Below, piece after piece: positions 32,936-43,008 of a DNA stretch of 64,000 nt. Within the stretch, counting starts at the first letter, position 1, and the number at the start of each line of letters is the position of its first letter. The translations under genes and the position numbers were made by a program. Source of the DNA: Stakelama marina (GTDB lineage Bacteria > Pseudomonadota > Alphaproteobacteria > Sphingomonadales > Sphingomonadaceae); assembly GCF_018122655.1 (NCBI RefSeq), contig NZ_JAGRQC010000001.1, forward strand, positions 434,001 through 498,000, written 5' to 3'. The notes under the pieces were generated by a model. It saw nothing but the letters and a program-made list of their open reading frames with translations, searched no databases and was not told where the DNA came from.

Positions 32936-33021
32936 GGTGCTACCCCCTTACAAATCTGCAAGGGTGATAGCGTCCGGATGGTTAAGAAGTGATTTAGGCC
33001 CGCCCGTCGACGGCGGCGCGA

Positions 33022-33801
33022 TTATTTGCCGCGGCGCTTGCGGTGGCTGTCGAGATCGAGAACCGCCGATTCGCTGTCTTCGGGCAACAGGCCCAGCCTG
33101 CGTGCGACCTCCTGATAGGCCTCTACCTCTCCGCCGAGATCACGCCGGAACCGATCCTTGTCGAGCTTTTCGCCCGAGGCCATGTCCCACAGCCGGCAGC
33201 CATCGGGGCTGATCTCGTCGGCCAGGATGATGCGCGCGTAATCATTGTCCCAGATGCGCCCGAACTCGAGCTTGAAGTCGACGAGGCGGATGCCGATCCC
33301 GGCGAACAGTCCCGACAGGAAGTCGTTCACGCGGATCGCCATGTCGGCCATGTCGTGAAGCTCGTCCTGGCTCGCCCAGCCAAAGGCAAGGACATGTTCG
33401 TCGGTGATCATCGGATCGCCGAGCGCGTCGTCCTTGTAATAATATTCGATGATCGTGCGCGGCAGCGGCTGGCCTTCCTCGACGCCGAGACGCTTCGACA
33501 GCGAACCCGCGACGACGTTGCGCACCACGACCTCGATGGGCACGATCTCGACCTGACGAACGAGCTGTTCGCGCATGTTGAGGCGGCGGATGAAGTGGGT
33601 CGGCACGCCGATTCCGGCGAGCAGCGTGAAGATATGCTCCGAAATCCGGTTGTTGAGCACGCCCTTGCCGCTGATCGTGCCTTTCTTCTGCGCGTTGAAC
33701 GCGGTCGCATCGTCCTTGAAATACTGGATCAGCGTGCCCGGTTCGGGGCCTTCGTACAGAATCTTGGCCTTGCCCTCGTAAATCTGGCGGCGGCGAGCCA
33801 T
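33022..33801 (-). CDS. purC: phosphoribosylaminoimidazole-succinocarboxamide synthase
   Basis: A 259-residue SAICAR synthetase that joins CAIR and aspartate with ATP in purine synthesis. Typical segments are [28 protein letters not shown] at the N-terminus, [31 protein letters not shown] near residue 70, and [10 protein letters not shown] and [15 protein letters not shown] near 165-190. It is separated from purS by the lipoprotein/Slam pair. A hairpin with a T-rich tract precedes it. Confidence 0.97.
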   Translation of the reverse strand: MARRRQIYEGKAKILYEGPEPGTLIQYFKDDATAFNAQKKGTISGKGVLNNRISEHIFTLLAGIGVPTHFIRRLNMREQLVRQVEIVPIEVVVRNVVAGSLSKRLGVEEGQPLPRTIIEYYYKDDALGDPMITDEHVLAFGWASQDELHDMADMAIRVNDFLSGLFAGIGIRLVDFKLEFGRIWDNDYARIILADEISPDGCRLWDMASGEKLDKDRFRRDLGGEVEAYQEVARRLGLLPEDSESAVLDLDSHRKRRGK

Positions 33802-33813
33802 GGCGCGGTACCC

Positions 33814-33866
33814 TTCAAAAATAAAGCGGCCCCGGCGGACGCGGGGCGGTCCGCGCAGGCCGGGGC
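33814..33866 (-). terminator. terminator-like hairpin between the DUF4349 gene and purC
   Basis: On the minus strand, outer arms GCCCCG/CGGGGC and inner arms GCGGAC/GTCCGC form a branched-free hairpin with a bulge, followed by CGCTTTATTTTTG. It lies after the DUF4349 stop and 13 bases before purC. It could end the DUF4349 transcript or act as an attenuator in the purC leader. Confidence 0.6.
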
Positions 33867-33907
33867 AGGAGAGACGCCGCTATACGCCAAGGGCGGCAGA
33901 CGCGCAA

Positions 33908-34777
33908 TCAGCCTTCCGCCCCGGGATCGAACCAGCGATGCCTGATCCAGCGAACCGCAAGGAATACCAGGCCGAGCAGCAGCGCCCATGGAAGAAGCAG
34001 GATGAAGACGGTGGCGATTGTGCGCAAGCCGATCAGGAATGCGCTGGCCGACATCGTAACGGCGTCGGAAAGTGCCCCGCCCGAAGGGGCGCTGGTCGGT
34101 GCAACCGCGCGATAGGTCACGGTAAAGGTGGACATCGCGACGCGCCCTTTCAGTTCGGCGAACCAGCTCTTGGCTTCGTCGAGTTCTTCCTGGGCCTTGG
34201 CGACGCTGCGTTCGGCCTCGACCAGATCGGCGACCTTGCCCTGCCGGGTCCGCAGAATGTCGGTCAGGCGTTCGACCAGCATCGTTCGCTGGCGGATACG
34301 CGCTTCGGCATCAACCATGTCCTTGGAGACGTCTTCGGCCTGGATGTCGGTCTCGATCGAACGACCACCGGCCTGATCGATCGTTCGCGACAGATCGGAC
34401 TGGAAGTTCGCGGCGGCGGACGTTGCAACGCGGAATTTGCTCGTGGCGGTTCCGGTCTGGTCGTCACCGAGCGACCGTTTCATCCCCATCAACTGGCACT
34501 GCGCCGCGCCAAGCTTGGCGCAAAGCGCTGCATGTGCCTGCTGCGTCTCGGCGATCTTGTTCCCGGGCAACAGAAAACCGAGCCGATAGGTATATGCCAG
34601 CTTGGGCACCGAGACATTCAGCGCGTCGATATCCTTCGATGCCTCGGCTTTTGGGGGTAATGCCGTGTCGGAGCCGGTTTGGCTGATGTCGTAGGCTGGC
34701 GCACTTTCGCCAGAACCATTCTGGGCCTGGCCGCAACTCGCAAGAAACGCGAACGCAATCAAGAATATCTGTCGCAA
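33908..34777 (-). CDS. DUF4349 domain-containing lipoprotein
   Basis: A 289-residue putative lipoprotein. I start at TTG 34777, preceded by GGGGGAG, giving a short signal sequence with lipobox LASC (RQIFLIAFAFLASCGQ); longer starts are possible. The DUF4349 region includes a central helical, probably coiled-coil stretch (about residues 130-215, with MVDAEARIRQRTMLVERL) and a C-terminal membrane helix (IATVFILLLPWALLLGLVFLAVRWI) followed by a basic tail. Function is not established for the family. It is divergent from parC. Confidence 0.8.
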   Translation of the reverse strand: MRQIFLIAFAFLASCGQAQNGSGESAPAYDISQTGSDTALPPKAEASKDIDALNVSVPKLAYTYRLGFLLPGNKIAETQQAHAALCAKLGAAQCQLMGMKRSLGDDQTGTATSKFRVATSAAANFQSDLSRTIDQAGGRSIETDIQAEDVSKDMVDAEARIRQRTMLVERLTDILRTRQGKVADLVEAERSVAKAQEELDEAKSWFAELKGRVAMSTFTVTYRAVAPTSAPSGGALSDAVTMSASAFLIGLRTIATVFILLLPWALLLGLVFLAVRWIRHRWFDPGAEG

Positions 34778-34923
34778 GACTCTCTCCCCCAAAAGTCCGC
34801 CTACACAAATCAAGCCGCGCGCAATCGAAGTCAATCGCCGGGTATTGAACATTTTATCGCCCATGATCGCGACGTCGCACGGCCATTCTGGCATCCTGTG
34901 AATCCGGCTGCTATCGCCACCTT

Positions 34924-37170
34924 ATGGCAACCGATCTTACCGACCCCTTCAACGCGATCGTCGATGCGCCGTTCGATAGCGCGCTTTCCGAACGCTATCT
35001 CGTCTATGCGCTCTCCACGATCACCGCGCGGTCGCTGCCCGATGTCCGCGACGGGCTGAAGCCGGTGCACCGGCGCCTGCTCTGGGCGATGCGGCTGCTG
35101 CGGCTCGATCCCAATCAGGCGTTCAAGAAGTCGGCGCGCGTCGTCGGCGACGTGATCGGCAAATATCACCCGCATGGCGATCAGTCGGTCTATGACGCGA
35201 TGGTCCGCCTCGCGCAGGATTTCTCGCTGCGCTATCCGCTCGTCGACGGGCAGGGCAATTTCGGCAATATCGACGGCGATAACGCCGCCGCCTACCGCTA
35301 TACCGAGGCGCGTCTGACGCAGGTCGCGATCGACCTGATGGCCGGCCTCGACGAGGACGCGGTCGATTTCCGCGCCACCTACAATGGCGAGGATCGCGAG
35401 CCCGAGCTGTTCCCCGGCATGTTCCCCAATCTGCTCGCCAATGGCGCGAGCGGTATCGCGGTGGGCATGGCGACCTCGATCCCGCCGCACAACGCCGCCG
35501 AGCTGATCGACGCCGCGATCATGCTGGTCGATCAGCCGGGTGCAGACGATGCCGCGGTGCTCGAACATGTAAAGGGGCCCGATTTTCCGACCGGCGGCAT
35601 CATTGCCGACAGCGAAGCGGCGATTGCCGAGGCCTATGCCACCGGGCGCGGCTCGTTCCGCGTGCGCGCTCGCTGGGCGATCGAGGATCAGGGCAGGGGG
35701 CAATGGCTCGCGGTCATCGATCAGGTCCCCTATGGCGTGCAGAAGGGCAAGCTGATCGAGCAGATCGCCGGCCTTATCAACGACAAGAAGCTGCCGATCC
35801 TCGCCGATGTGCGTGACGAATCGGATGCCGAGATCCGCATCGTCCTCGAACCGCGCAGCCGCACCGTCGATCCCGCGACGCTGATGGACGGTCTGTTCCG
35901 CCTGACCGACCTCGAAAGCCGCGTCAGCCTGAACCTCAATGTCCTCGACAAGGACCGTACGCCGCGCGTGATGAGCCTTCGCGAGGCGCTGTCGGCATGG
36001 GTCGCGCACCAGTTCGTCGTGCTGCGGCGGCGCACCGAACACCGGCTGGCGAAGATCGCCGACCGGATGGAGCTGCTTGAAGGCTATATCATCGCCTTCC
36101 TCAACCTCGACCGCGTGATCGAGATCATCCGCACCGAGGACGAGCCCAAGCCGGTGATGATGGAAGAGTTCAAGCTCACCGACCGTCAGGCCGAGGCGAT
36201 CCTCAACATGCGGCTGCGGTCGCTGCGCAAGCTCGAGGAGATGGAGCTGCGGGGTGAACGCGATGCTCTCGAAAAGGAACAGGCCGAACTGACGCAGCTG
36301 CTCGGCTCCGAGGCGCGGCAGCGCACGCGGCTCAAGCGCGACCTGAAGGCGGTGCGCGAGCGCTACGGCCCCGAAACCGCGCTCGGCGCGCGGCGCACGG
36401 CGATCGAGGAGGCCGGGCCGGCGCGCGAAATTCCGCTCGAGGCGATGATCGAGCGCGAGCCGATCACCGTCATCCTGTCAGAACGCGGCTGGGTGCGCGC
36501 GATGAAGGGGCATGGCGACCTCGCCGCGACCGACGACCTGAAGTTCAAGGAGGGCGACGGCCCGCGCTTTGCCTTTCATGCGCAGACCACCGACAAGCTG
36601 TTGCTCGCCGCCGAAAATGGGCGCTTCTACACCATCGGTGCCGACAAGCTTCCCGGCGGGCGCGGGTTCGGCGAGCCGATCCGGTCGATGATCGACCTTG
36701 GCGGCGAGACCAACATCGCCGGCTTTCTCGCCGCGAGCGTCGCTGAAAAGCTGCTCGTCGCGGCGAACGACGGGCGCGGATTCCAGGTCAAGACCGCCGA
36801 TGTGATCGCCGAGACGCGCAAGGGCAAGCAGGTCGTCAATCCCAAGGGCAAGGCGCGGCTGACCGTCGTCCGTCCGATCGCCGCAGAGGATGATTATGTC
36901 GCCTCGGTCGGCGAAAACCGCAAGCTTGTGGTCTTTCCGCTGAGCGAGCTCGCCGAACTGACGCGTGGCCAGGGCGTCCAGCTCCAGCGCTACCGCGACG
37001 GCGGCCTTTCCGATGCGCGGACCTTCCGCTTCGAGGAAGGCCTGAGCTGGACGATGGGCGGCAGCGAGGGGCGCACCCGGACAGAGGGTGACATGTCGAA
37101 CTGGCGTGCAGCGCGGGGGGCGGCGGGGCGGATGCCGCCAAATGGATTTCCGCGCGACAATCGCTTCTAG
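34924..37170 (+). CDS. parC: DNA topoisomerase IV subunit A
   Basis: A 748-residue type IIA topoisomerase subunit that decatenates daughter chromosomes with ParE. The N-terminal [29 protein letters not shown], the catalytic tyrosine in [11 protein letters not shown] (near residue 126) and the C-terminal wing with GRGF/GKGKQ-type repeats are clear. In the quinolone region the sequence is [11 protein letters not shown]: Gln stands where E. coli ParC has S80. I recall the same in other alphaproteobacteria. Length is normal for this class's ParC. Confidence 0.96.
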   Translation: MATDLTDPFNAIVDAPFDSALSERYLVYALSTITARSLPDVRDGLKPVHRRLLWAMRLLRLDPNQAFKKSARVVGDVIGKYHPHGDQSVYDAMVRLAQDFSLRYPLVDGQGNFGNIDGDNAAAYRYTEARLTQVAIDLMAGLDEDAVDFRATYNGEDREPELFPGMFPNLLANGASGIAVGMATSIPPHNAAELIDAAIMLVDQPGADDAAVLEHVKGPDFPTGGIIADSEAAIAEAYATGRGSFRVRARWAIEDQGRGQWLAVIDQVPYGVQKGKLIEQIAGLINDKKLPILADVRDESDAEIRIVLEPRSRTVDPATLMDGLFRLTDLESRVSLNLNVLDKDRTPRVMSLREALSAWVAHQFVVLRRRTEHRLAKIADRMELLEGYIIAFLNLDRVIEIIRTEDEPKPVMMEEFKLTDRQAEAILNMRLRSLRKLEEMELRGERDALEKEQAELTQLLGSEARQRTRLKRDLKAVRERYGPETALGARRTAIEEAGPAREIPLEAMIEREPITVILSERGWVRAMKGHGDLAATDDLKFKEGDGPRFAFHAQTTDKLLLAAENGRFYTIGADKLPGGRGFGEPIRSMIDLGGETNIAGFLAASVAEKLLVAANDGRGFQVKTADVIAETRKGKQVVNPKGKARLTVVRPIAAEDDYVASVGENRKLVVFPLSELAELTRGQGVQLQRYRDGGLSDARTFRFEEGLSWTMGGSEGRTRTEGDMSNWRAARGAAGRMPPNGFPRDNRF

Positions 37171-37229
37171 CAAATACTTGTCCGATCAATTCAAACGCCT
37201 TTAACTATTGGCGGTTATCGCAATCGCCG

Positions 37230-38948
37230 ATGATATTGAGGCGTTCCCGGTCCGCGTCGCTGAAAGTGGCGCCGAACGACCCGCAACAGGGCGGTGGCGA
37301 GCCGTACCTGATACCTCGCGATGCCTCGGCATTCCTGGCGATGATGCCGATCCCGGCCGCGATCGTCGCGGTATCCGACGGCGCGATGTCGCTGGAGGCC
37401 GCGAACGAACCGTTCCGCAGGGCCGGGCTGGGCGCGTCGCTATCGACATCGCCGCTGCTCCAGCAACTCGGGGCAAAGATCGACAATTTCCTTGCCTCGC
37501 GGGATTTGCGCGCCAACTTTCTCTGGCAACTGGGCGATGCGGTCGATTGCCGCTATTTCAAGGTATCGCTGGCGCGCTGTTCCGCCGATCACGACACTGC
37601 CCGCTGCATGGTTTCGCTGATCGACCAGACCGGCGAATATCGCACCGAGCACAGCCTGCGCCGCGAGATGATGACCGACAGCCTGACCGGGCTGCCCAAC
37701 CGCGCGGGATTCGGTGACCTGATCGAAAGCCGGGTCGGCGCGTCCGACCGCGCCGATTACGCGGTGCTGGTCATCAATCTCGATCGTTTCAGCCGGGTGA
37801 ACGCCTGTATGGGTGCGGTATCGGGCGACGAACTGCTGATTTCGGTCGCCCGCCGTCTGAAGGGGGCGCTTCGCGGGCGCGACGTGCTCGCGCGCACGGG
37901 CGGCGACGAATTCGCGGTCCTGCTGCAGATGGACGAAGGGCCGGTCGATGCGATGCAGGTCGCCAAGCGCATCCAGCGCGCGCTGACCGATCCGTTCCGC
38001 CTTTCGGATTTCGAGATCCGCGTCGATTGCGCGATCGGCGTAGCGCTTGGCGCCGACGCCGAAAACGACGTCGAAGACATGATCCGCCACGCGCAGTTCG
38101 CGGTAAAGCGTGCCAAGAAGACCGGGCGGACCGAAGTCTACGAATCCAAGGTTTTCCGCGTCGCCCGCGCACAGTTCAGTATCGAGACCGAATTGCGCCG
38201 CGCGGTCGAAAACGGCGCCATGTCGTTATCTTTCCAGCCAATCTGCGATCTGGCGACGGGCAAGATCGTATCGTTCGAATCGCTGGCGCGCTGGCGCACC
38301 GAAGCCGGGGCGGACCTCTCGCCCTCGGACTTCATCCCCGTGGCGGAGGAATCGGGACTGATCGTTCCGCTCGGCCGCTGGGCCATGGAAGAGGCCGCGC
38401 GCACGCTGGCCGAGTGGGACCGTGCATCGGGCGGCGATTGCGGGGTGAAGGTCGCGGTCAACCTGTCGGCCATCCAGTTGCAACGCGATCAGGTGCCCGC
38501 GATGGTCAGCGATGCGCTGGCGCAGCACGGCATCGACGGCTCGCGCCTGACGCTTGAACTCACCGAAAGCGCGATCGTTTCGGACCCCGATCGTATCGCG
38601 CGGACGATGCGCGAGCTGAAGGATCTGGGCGCCACACTCGCGATGGACGATTTCGGTACCGGCTATTCGAACCTCGCCTATCTGCAAAGCCTGCCGATCG
38701 ACGTGCTGAAGATCGACCGAAGCTTCGTCACCGGGATGCTTGCCGACCGCGACAAGGTAGCGATCGTCCGCGCGATCCTTTCGCTCGCTACGGCGCTGGG
38801 CATGCGGACGACCGCGGAGGGCGTGGAAAGCAACGAGCTGTCGCAAACGCTGGCAGCGCTCGGCTGCGCTTATGGGCAGGGCTATGTCTATGCCAAGCCG
38901 CTGCCGGCCGATGAGGCGTATCAGCTGCTCGTGGAGCGCAACGCCTGA
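37230..38948 (+). CDS. GGDEF-EAL domain protein (cyclic di-GMP metabolism)
   Basis: A 572-residue cytoplasmic protein. An N-terminal PAS-like region (about 30-140) precedes a GGDEF domain with intact GGDEF near residue 223 and an EAL domain (about 315-565). In EAL the first motif reads ESL, but the glutamate remains, and NLS, DDFGTGYSNL, KIDRSFV and EGVES are intact, so phosphodiesterase activity is plausible. No RxxD inhibitory site was sought in detail. The 3' end overlaps the convergent CCA-adding enzyme gene by 28 bases. Confidence 0.93.
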   Translation: MILRRSRSASLKVAPNDPQQGGGEPYLIPRDASAFLAMMPIPAAIVAVSDGAMSLEAANEPFRRAGLGASLSTSPLLQQLGAKIDNFLASRDLRANFLWQLGDAVDCRYFKVSLARCSADHDTARCMVSLIDQTGEYRTEHSLRREMMTDSLTGLPNRAGFGDLIESRVGASDRADYAVLVINLDRFSRVNACMGAVSGDELLISVARRLKGALRGRDVLARTGGDEFAVLLQMDEGPVDAMQVAKRIQRALTDPFRLSDFEIRVDCAIGVALGADAENDVEDMIRHAQFAVKRAKKTGRTEVYESKVFRVARAQFSIETELRRAVENGAMSLSFQPICDLATGKIVSFESLARWRTEAGADLSPSDFIPVAEESGLIVPLGRWAMEEAARTLAEWDRASGGDCGVKVAVNLSAIQLQRDQVPAMVSDALAQHGIDGSRLTLELTESAIVSDPDRIARTMRELKDLGATLAMDDFGTGYSNLAYLQSLPIDVLKIDRSFVTGMLADRDKVAIVRAILSLATALGMRTTAEGVESNELSQTLAALGCAYGQGYVYAKPLPADEAYQLLVERNA

Positions 38949-40132
38949 TCCACCACGCTGTCGGCGATCGCGTTGGTTCTCTCGCTCGCCGGGAAGCCTT
39001 CGGCGATCCACCGGTCCTCGACCGCGCGGAGCAGCTTCGCCACCTCCGGTCCCTTGTCGATCCCGCGCGCAATGAGGTCGCCGCCGCTTAACGGCAGTCG
39101 CGGCACTTCCCAGCCTTGCAGCGGCGCGAGCGCTTGCGCCGCTTCGCCATCGCTGTGCGAATGGAGCAGCAACCGGTCGGTCGCGCCTTCCTTGCCAAGC
39201 CGATAGGCGAGGGCGCGCGAATCACCGTCGATCTCCGCTTCGAGCGCTGCGCGCAGGCGGCGTCGCCGCGCATTGGACAGTTTCAGCCGTGCGCCGATCT
39301 CGCCGCCGATCTGCGGGTCGTCGGGCAATAGCGCGGCGAGGCGGCGAATCGGGTCCGGCGCGATGCCCGAAGCCGCTTCGCGATGCGCGAGGGTAGCAAG
39401 GCGGCTGGCGCCGGCCGTGCCGATTTCGGGCAGCACGGGTACGAAGATCCTGCGCTCGACCATCAATGCGACGACGCGAACCGCGTCGCGCGCGACGAGC
39501 AGCTTGAGCAGTTCGTCGGCTATCCGTTCGCGCGACAGCGCCATCAGGTCGTTCGCGCGGTGGGTGCAGGCGTTGAGCCCTTCGGGATCGGGTGCATCGC
39601 CGAACCGTGCGAGGAAGCGAAAAAAGCGCAGGATACGCAGATGATCTTCGGCGATGCGCTGCAACGGATCGCCGATGAAGCGCACGCGCCGGTCCTCCAG
39701 GTCGGCCAGGCCGTCGAAATAATCGAACAGCTTGCCGGTCAGCGGGTCGGCATAGAGCGCATTCATCGTGAAATCGCGCCGTGCGGCATCTTCGCGCCAA
39801 TCGTCGGTGAAGGCCACGGTCGCGCGGCGGCCATCGGTCGATACATCGCGTCTTAGCGTCGTCACCTCGAATGGCTTGCCATCGATGACCGCCGTCACCG
39901 TGCCGTGCGCGATTCCGGTGGGGATCACCTTGATCCGCGCCTCGCCGAGCAGACCGGTTACGCGTTCGGGCGAATGTGTCGTCGCGATATCGACATCGGC
40001 GACATCGATGCCCAGCAGCGTATCGCGCACCGCGCCGCCGACGAAGCGCGCCTCGCCAATTTCGGCGCCCAGCACGCGCGCAAGGCGGTCGAGGCCGTCC
40101 CAATGGCGCCAGGCGGCATCGGGAAGTGTCAT
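38921..40132 (-). CDS. CCA tRNA nucleotidyltransferase
   Basis: A 403-residue class II nucleotidyltransferase that adds or repairs the tRNA 3' CCA. The catalytic region is RFVGGAVRDTLLGIDVADVDIAT (residues about 30-52), followed by RRD near 90 and the ERxxxE-type segment SRERIADELLKLL near 205. The ATG at 40132 overlaps the NUDIX stop (ATGA); ATG 40141, three codons upstream, is possible. It is the last gene of a DUF1285-NUDIX-CCA operon. Confidence 0.94.
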   Translation of the reverse strand: MTLPDAAWRHWDGLDRLARVLGAEIGEARFVGGAVRDTLLGIDVADVDIATTHSPERVTGLLGEARIKVIPTGIAHGTVTAVIDGKPFEVTTLRRDVSTDGRRATVAFTDDWREDAARRDFTMNALYADPLTGKLFDYFDGLADLEDRRVRFIGDPLQRIAEDHLRILRFFRFLARFGDAPDPEGLNACTHRANDLMALSRERIADELLKLLVARDAVRVVALMVERRIFVPVLPEIGTAGASRLATLAHREAASGIAPDPIRRLAALLPDDPQIGGEIGARLKLSNARRRRLRAALEAEIDGDSRALAYRLGKEGATDRLLLHSHSDGEAAQALAPLQGWEVPRLPLSGGDLIARGIDKGPEVAKLLRAVEDRWIAEGFPASERTNAIADSVVDQALRSTSS

Positions 40133-40731
40133 TTCGCCCATCGCAGCCGCCGTGAAAGATTGACGATCATCGCGGCGGTCGCGCCCCAGATGCGGCGGTC
40201 GTCCCACATGATCTCGTAATAATGCCGATCGCGGCCCTGCCATTCGACACTGGCTTCGACATGGTTGGCGACGTCCATCAGAAAATCGAGCGGCACCTCG
40301 AAAACCGAATCGACCTCGCCGGGTTCGGGCGTGAAGCGCAAGTCGGGCGCGATGACCCCGACGACCGGGGTGACGCTGAAGCCCGTGACGGTACGATAGG
40401 GATCGACCTCGCCGATTACCTCCACGGCATTGCGGGGCAGGGCGATTTCCTCTTCGGCCTCGCGCAGCGCGGCGGCGATCGGGTCGCTGTCGGTCGCGTC
40501 GATCCGGCCGCCGGGAAAGGCGATCTGGCCGGGATGGCGCGGCAGATGGTCGGTCCGCTGGGTCAGGATCACGCCGGGCTTGGGCCGATCGGTCACCGCG
40601 ACCAGCACCGCCGCCGGAAGCAGCGTCTCTCCGCTGCCGACCTCGTCATCGCGGTAATCGCCGGTCAGCAGTACGGGGCCGCGATGCGGCGCGTCTATCA
40701 GCGCGTGGCGAAGGCGTTCGGCAAGCGTCAT
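40129..40731 (-). CDS. NUDIX hydrolase, CoA pyrophosphatase type
   Basis: A 200-residue hydrolase. The Nudix box is GGRIDATDSDPIAAALREAEEEIAL-like (about residues 75-98), preceded by LPRHPGQIAFPGG, the signature of the CoA-diphosphatase (NudL/PCD1) group. It likely cleaves CoA or CoA derivatives. The start at 40731 overlaps the DUF1285 stop, and its own stop overlaps the CCA enzyme start. Confidence 0.93.
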   Translation of the reverse strand: MTLAERLRHALIDAPHRGPVLLTGDYRDDEVGSGETLLPAAVLVAVTDRPKPGVILTQRTDHLPRHPGQIAFPGGRIDATDSDPIAAALREAEEEIALPRNAVEVIGEVDPYRTVTGFSVTPVVGVIAPDLRFTPEPGEVDSVFEVPLDFLMDVANHVEASVEWQGRDRHYYEIMWDDRRIWGATAAMIVNLSRRLRWAK

Positions 40732-41294
40732 GCGCCGGGCTCCATCGCGAAGAAACACCCCTTGCTCCATACGCCCGGCGGCGTGTCGCCATGCTCGATC
40801 GCCAGATTGGCCAGTTCGTAATATACCGGCCGCGCGAGCAGCGCTTCCAGACCCCGGCGGACATGGAGATAGGGGCGTGGGCCCTCGTCATGCGCCTCGA
40901 ACCGCAGGCGATGTTCGGCGTCGGCGACGATCACGTCGCCGGTGTTGAGGCGAAAGCTCAGCACCGCGTCGCGGGCCTTCCCGTCGATCTTCATCTCGAC
41001 CGCGACGAACGGTGCATCCTCGACCGCGATGTCGAGCTTTTCGACCGGTGTCACCAGCACATATCCACCATCGGGCTCGCGCCGCAGGATCGTCGAGAAC
41101 AGCCGCACCATCGCCTGTCGCCCGATCGGCGATCCCTGATGGAACCAGGTGCCGTCGCGCGCGATGCGCATTTCGCTGTCGCCGCAATGCGTGGGATTCC
41201 ACTGCTCGACCGGAGGAAGCTGGTTGTCTTCCGCCAGGCGCGCAATCTCTGCCAGCGAAAGGTTGGCGAGCTCAGGGGGCGGAGGCATCGGCAT
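40728..41294 (-). CDS. DUF1285 domain-containing protein
   Basis: A 188-residue protein of unknown function typical of proteobacteria. Recognisable segments are PPVEQWNPTHCGDSEMRIARDGTWFHQGSPIGR near residue 30 and PPGVWSKGCFFAMEPG at the C-terminus. The start is ATG 41294 or 41288; neither has a strong ribosome-binding site. First gene of the operon with NUDIX and the CCA-adding enzyme. Confidence 0.88.
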   Translation of the reverse strand: MPMPPPPELANLSLAEIARLAEDNQLPPVEQWNPTHCGDSEMRIARDGTWFHQGSPIGRQAMVRLFSTILRREPDGGYVLVTPVEKLDIAVEDAPFVAVEMKIDGKARDAVLSFRLNTGDVIVADAEHRLRFEAHDEGPRPYLHVRRGLEALLARPVYYELANLAIEHGDTPPGVWSKGCFFAMEPGA

Positions 41295-41305
41295 AGCGCC
41301 GCTCG

Positions 41306-41851
41306 TTAGGCCAGGCCCGGGGCGGGCTGCAAGCCGGATCGGTCGCGACGCGGGCCAAGATCGCCTGCGCAATCGGGCACGCTATCGCCCCTGGCAAGCA
41401 GGCGATGGCGCTCGAACGGGCCGGGAAGGCGCCATTTGGCGGTGCGACCGGCGGTGAAACCGAACCAGCGGCCATAATAATCGGGATCGCCGATCAGCAT
41501 CAGCGCATCGGCGCCGGGCAGCGGACTGCCATCGCAGCGGCGCAGCACCTCGCGCACCAGCGCACGACCGATCCCGGCATTCTGCCGTTGCGGATGCACC
41601 GCGACCGGGCCGAGCATGATCAGCGGCCATTCAGCATCGGCGCATCGCAGCGAGACCGGCCAGCACTGGATCGAACCCAGCAGGTCGCCGCCCGAATCGC
41701 ACAGCGCGAAACTCAGGTCGGCAATCGCATCGACACCGTCGCGCACCCGATATGCCGTGCGCAGATGGCGCTCCGTTCCGAACGCGCCGTCGAGGAGCGT
41801 TTCGAGCGCGGACTGCGAAATCTGGTCGAGGGGGATGAAGTCTTCGAACAT
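41306..41851 (-). CDS. GNAT family N-acetyltransferase
   Basis: A 181-residue acetyltransferase. The acetyl-CoA site is LGPVAVHPQRQNAGIGRALV (near residue 78), the V-x-P-x-x-x-x-x-G-I-G-x-A form. IGDPDYYGRWFGF further on resembles the YhbS-type group (COG3153). The C-terminal about 20 residues are divergent. The start at 41851 gives the family N-terminus. It sits 11 bases upstream of the DUF1285 gene on the same strand and may be co-transcribed. Its substrate is unknown. Confidence 0.88.
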   Translation of the reverse strand: MFEDFIPLDQISQSALETLLDGAFGTERHLRTAYRVRDGVDAIADLSFALCDSGGDLLGSIQCWPVSLRCADAEWPLIMLGPVAVHPQRQNAGIGRALVREVLRRCDGSPLPGADALMLIGDPDYYGRWFGFTAGRTAKWRLPGPFERHRLLARGDSVPDCAGDLGPRRDRSGLQPAPGLA

Positions 41852-41940
41852 CGCCTTTGGCCGTATCCGGCATGGACGCGCCGGGCCGCGCGCTTTAGCC
41901 TTTGACGCCGAAGACGCAAAGCCGAAGCGGGAGAGTATCG

Positions 41941-42573
41941 GTGAAACTTTACGACGCACCCTGGGCGCCCAGCCCGCGCCGCGTGCGGATTTATCTCGCC
42001 GAAAAAGGGATCGAGGTAGAACGCAAGACGATCGATCTGCGCAATGGTGAGCAGCTGAGCGACCCCTATCTGAAAATCAACCCGCGCGGCGCCGTTCCCG
42101 CGCTCGAACTCGACAGCGGCGAGGTGCTGAACGAATCGGCGGCCATCTGCCGGTATTTCGAGGCGCTACATCCCGAACCCCCGCTGTTCGGCAGCACACC
42201 GCTTGAAATCGGGCGCATCACTAGCTGGACCCGGCGGATAGAAGGCGATGGTTACGCCGCCGCCGTCTATGTGTTGCGAAATTCGGTCCCCGCCTTTGCC
42301 GATCGCGCCGAAGCGGGGAAATGGCCCGCACTGCCGCAAATCCCCGAACTTGCGACGCGCGGCAGCATCATGTGGAGCGCGTTCGTCGATGCGCTCGACG
42401 AGCGGCTCGGCGAAAGCGATTGGGTCGCGGGCGACACCTATAGCTTTGCCGACATCACCGCGCTGGTGACGATCGACTTCGCGAGCCGCGCGAAATTGCC
42501 GCTGCCCGACGATGCCGCCAATATCCGGCGCTGGCACGAGGCCGCCTCCGCCCGGCCGAGCGCGGAGGCGTAA
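41941..42573 (+). CDS. glutathione S-transferase family protein
   Basis: A 210-residue GST starting with GTG at 41941 after GGGAGAG. The thioredoxin-like N-terminal domain (KLYDAPWAPSPRRVRIYLAEKGIEVE) includes the glutathione-binding P-A and E-S segments (GAVPALELDSGEVLNESAAICRYFE). An all-helical C-terminal domain (about 85-205) contains WVAGDTYSFADITA. The substrate is not predicted. Confidence 0.92.
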   Translation: MKLYDAPWAPSPRRVRIYLAEKGIEVERKTIDLRNGEQLSDPYLKINPRGAVPALELDSGEVLNESAAICRYFEALHPEPPLFGSTPLEIGRITSWTRRIEGDGYAAAVYVLRNSVPAFADRAEAGKWPALPQIPELATRGSIMWSAFVDALDERLGESDWVAGDTYSFADITALVTIDFASRAKLPLPDDAANIRRWHEAASARPSAEA

Positions 42574-42636
42574 CGCCTTTCTTCTGCGCCGCCTTCTGAT
42601 AAAGCGCGGGTACCATCCATCAAAGAAAGCAGCGTC

Positions 42637-43008
42637 TTGTCCGACCGTCTTCAGCTTCAGGTTCATGATCTGGAAGTCCAGGTGCTGACCGGTGTCTATT
42701 CCGAAGAAACGCATCTGCCGCAGCCGCTGCGCATCTCGATCAGCGTCGATCTCGACTGCCCCGAACATTTCGCACCCGATACCCCGCTATCGGCGTCGAA
42801 AAGCTATCTCGACCTGAAGGCGGCGGCGACGACCTCACTTCCCAAGGGGGTTCACTTCACCCTCATCGAGGGAGTGGCGGACCATATCGCGCAGACGTTG
42901 TTCATCGAGGATGAGCGCGTACAGCGGGTGGAGATCAGGATCGTCAAGCTGGCCATCGCCGAGGCCGGCGAATCGATCGGTATCACGATGGTCCGGCATC
43001 GCAGGTGA
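42637..43008 (+). CDS. folB: dihydroneopterin aldolase
   Basis: A 123-residue protein of the FolB/FolX family, which cleaves dihydroneopterin in folate synthesis. The pattern matches: LQVHDLEVQVLTGVYSEE at the N-terminus (normally ..GxxGV..EE), DYLD-like SKSYLDLKAA, and FTLIEGVADHIAQTLF. The start is TTG at 42637, with only a weak ribosome-binding site. The stop overlaps the next gene (GTGA). It resembles alphaproteobacterial FolB more than FolX. Confidence 0.85.
   Translation: MSDRLQLQVHDLEVQVLTGVYSEETHLPQPLRISISVDLDCPEHFAPDTPLSASKSYLDLKAAATTSLPKGVHFTLIEGVADHIAQTLFIEDERVQRVEIRIVKLAIAEAGESIGITMVRHRR

Noticed and set aside
38260-38300. EAL domain inactive because the motif reads ESL
   Set aside because: The catalytic glutamate and the other conserved EAL motifs are present; A-to-S at the second position does not by itself imply loss.
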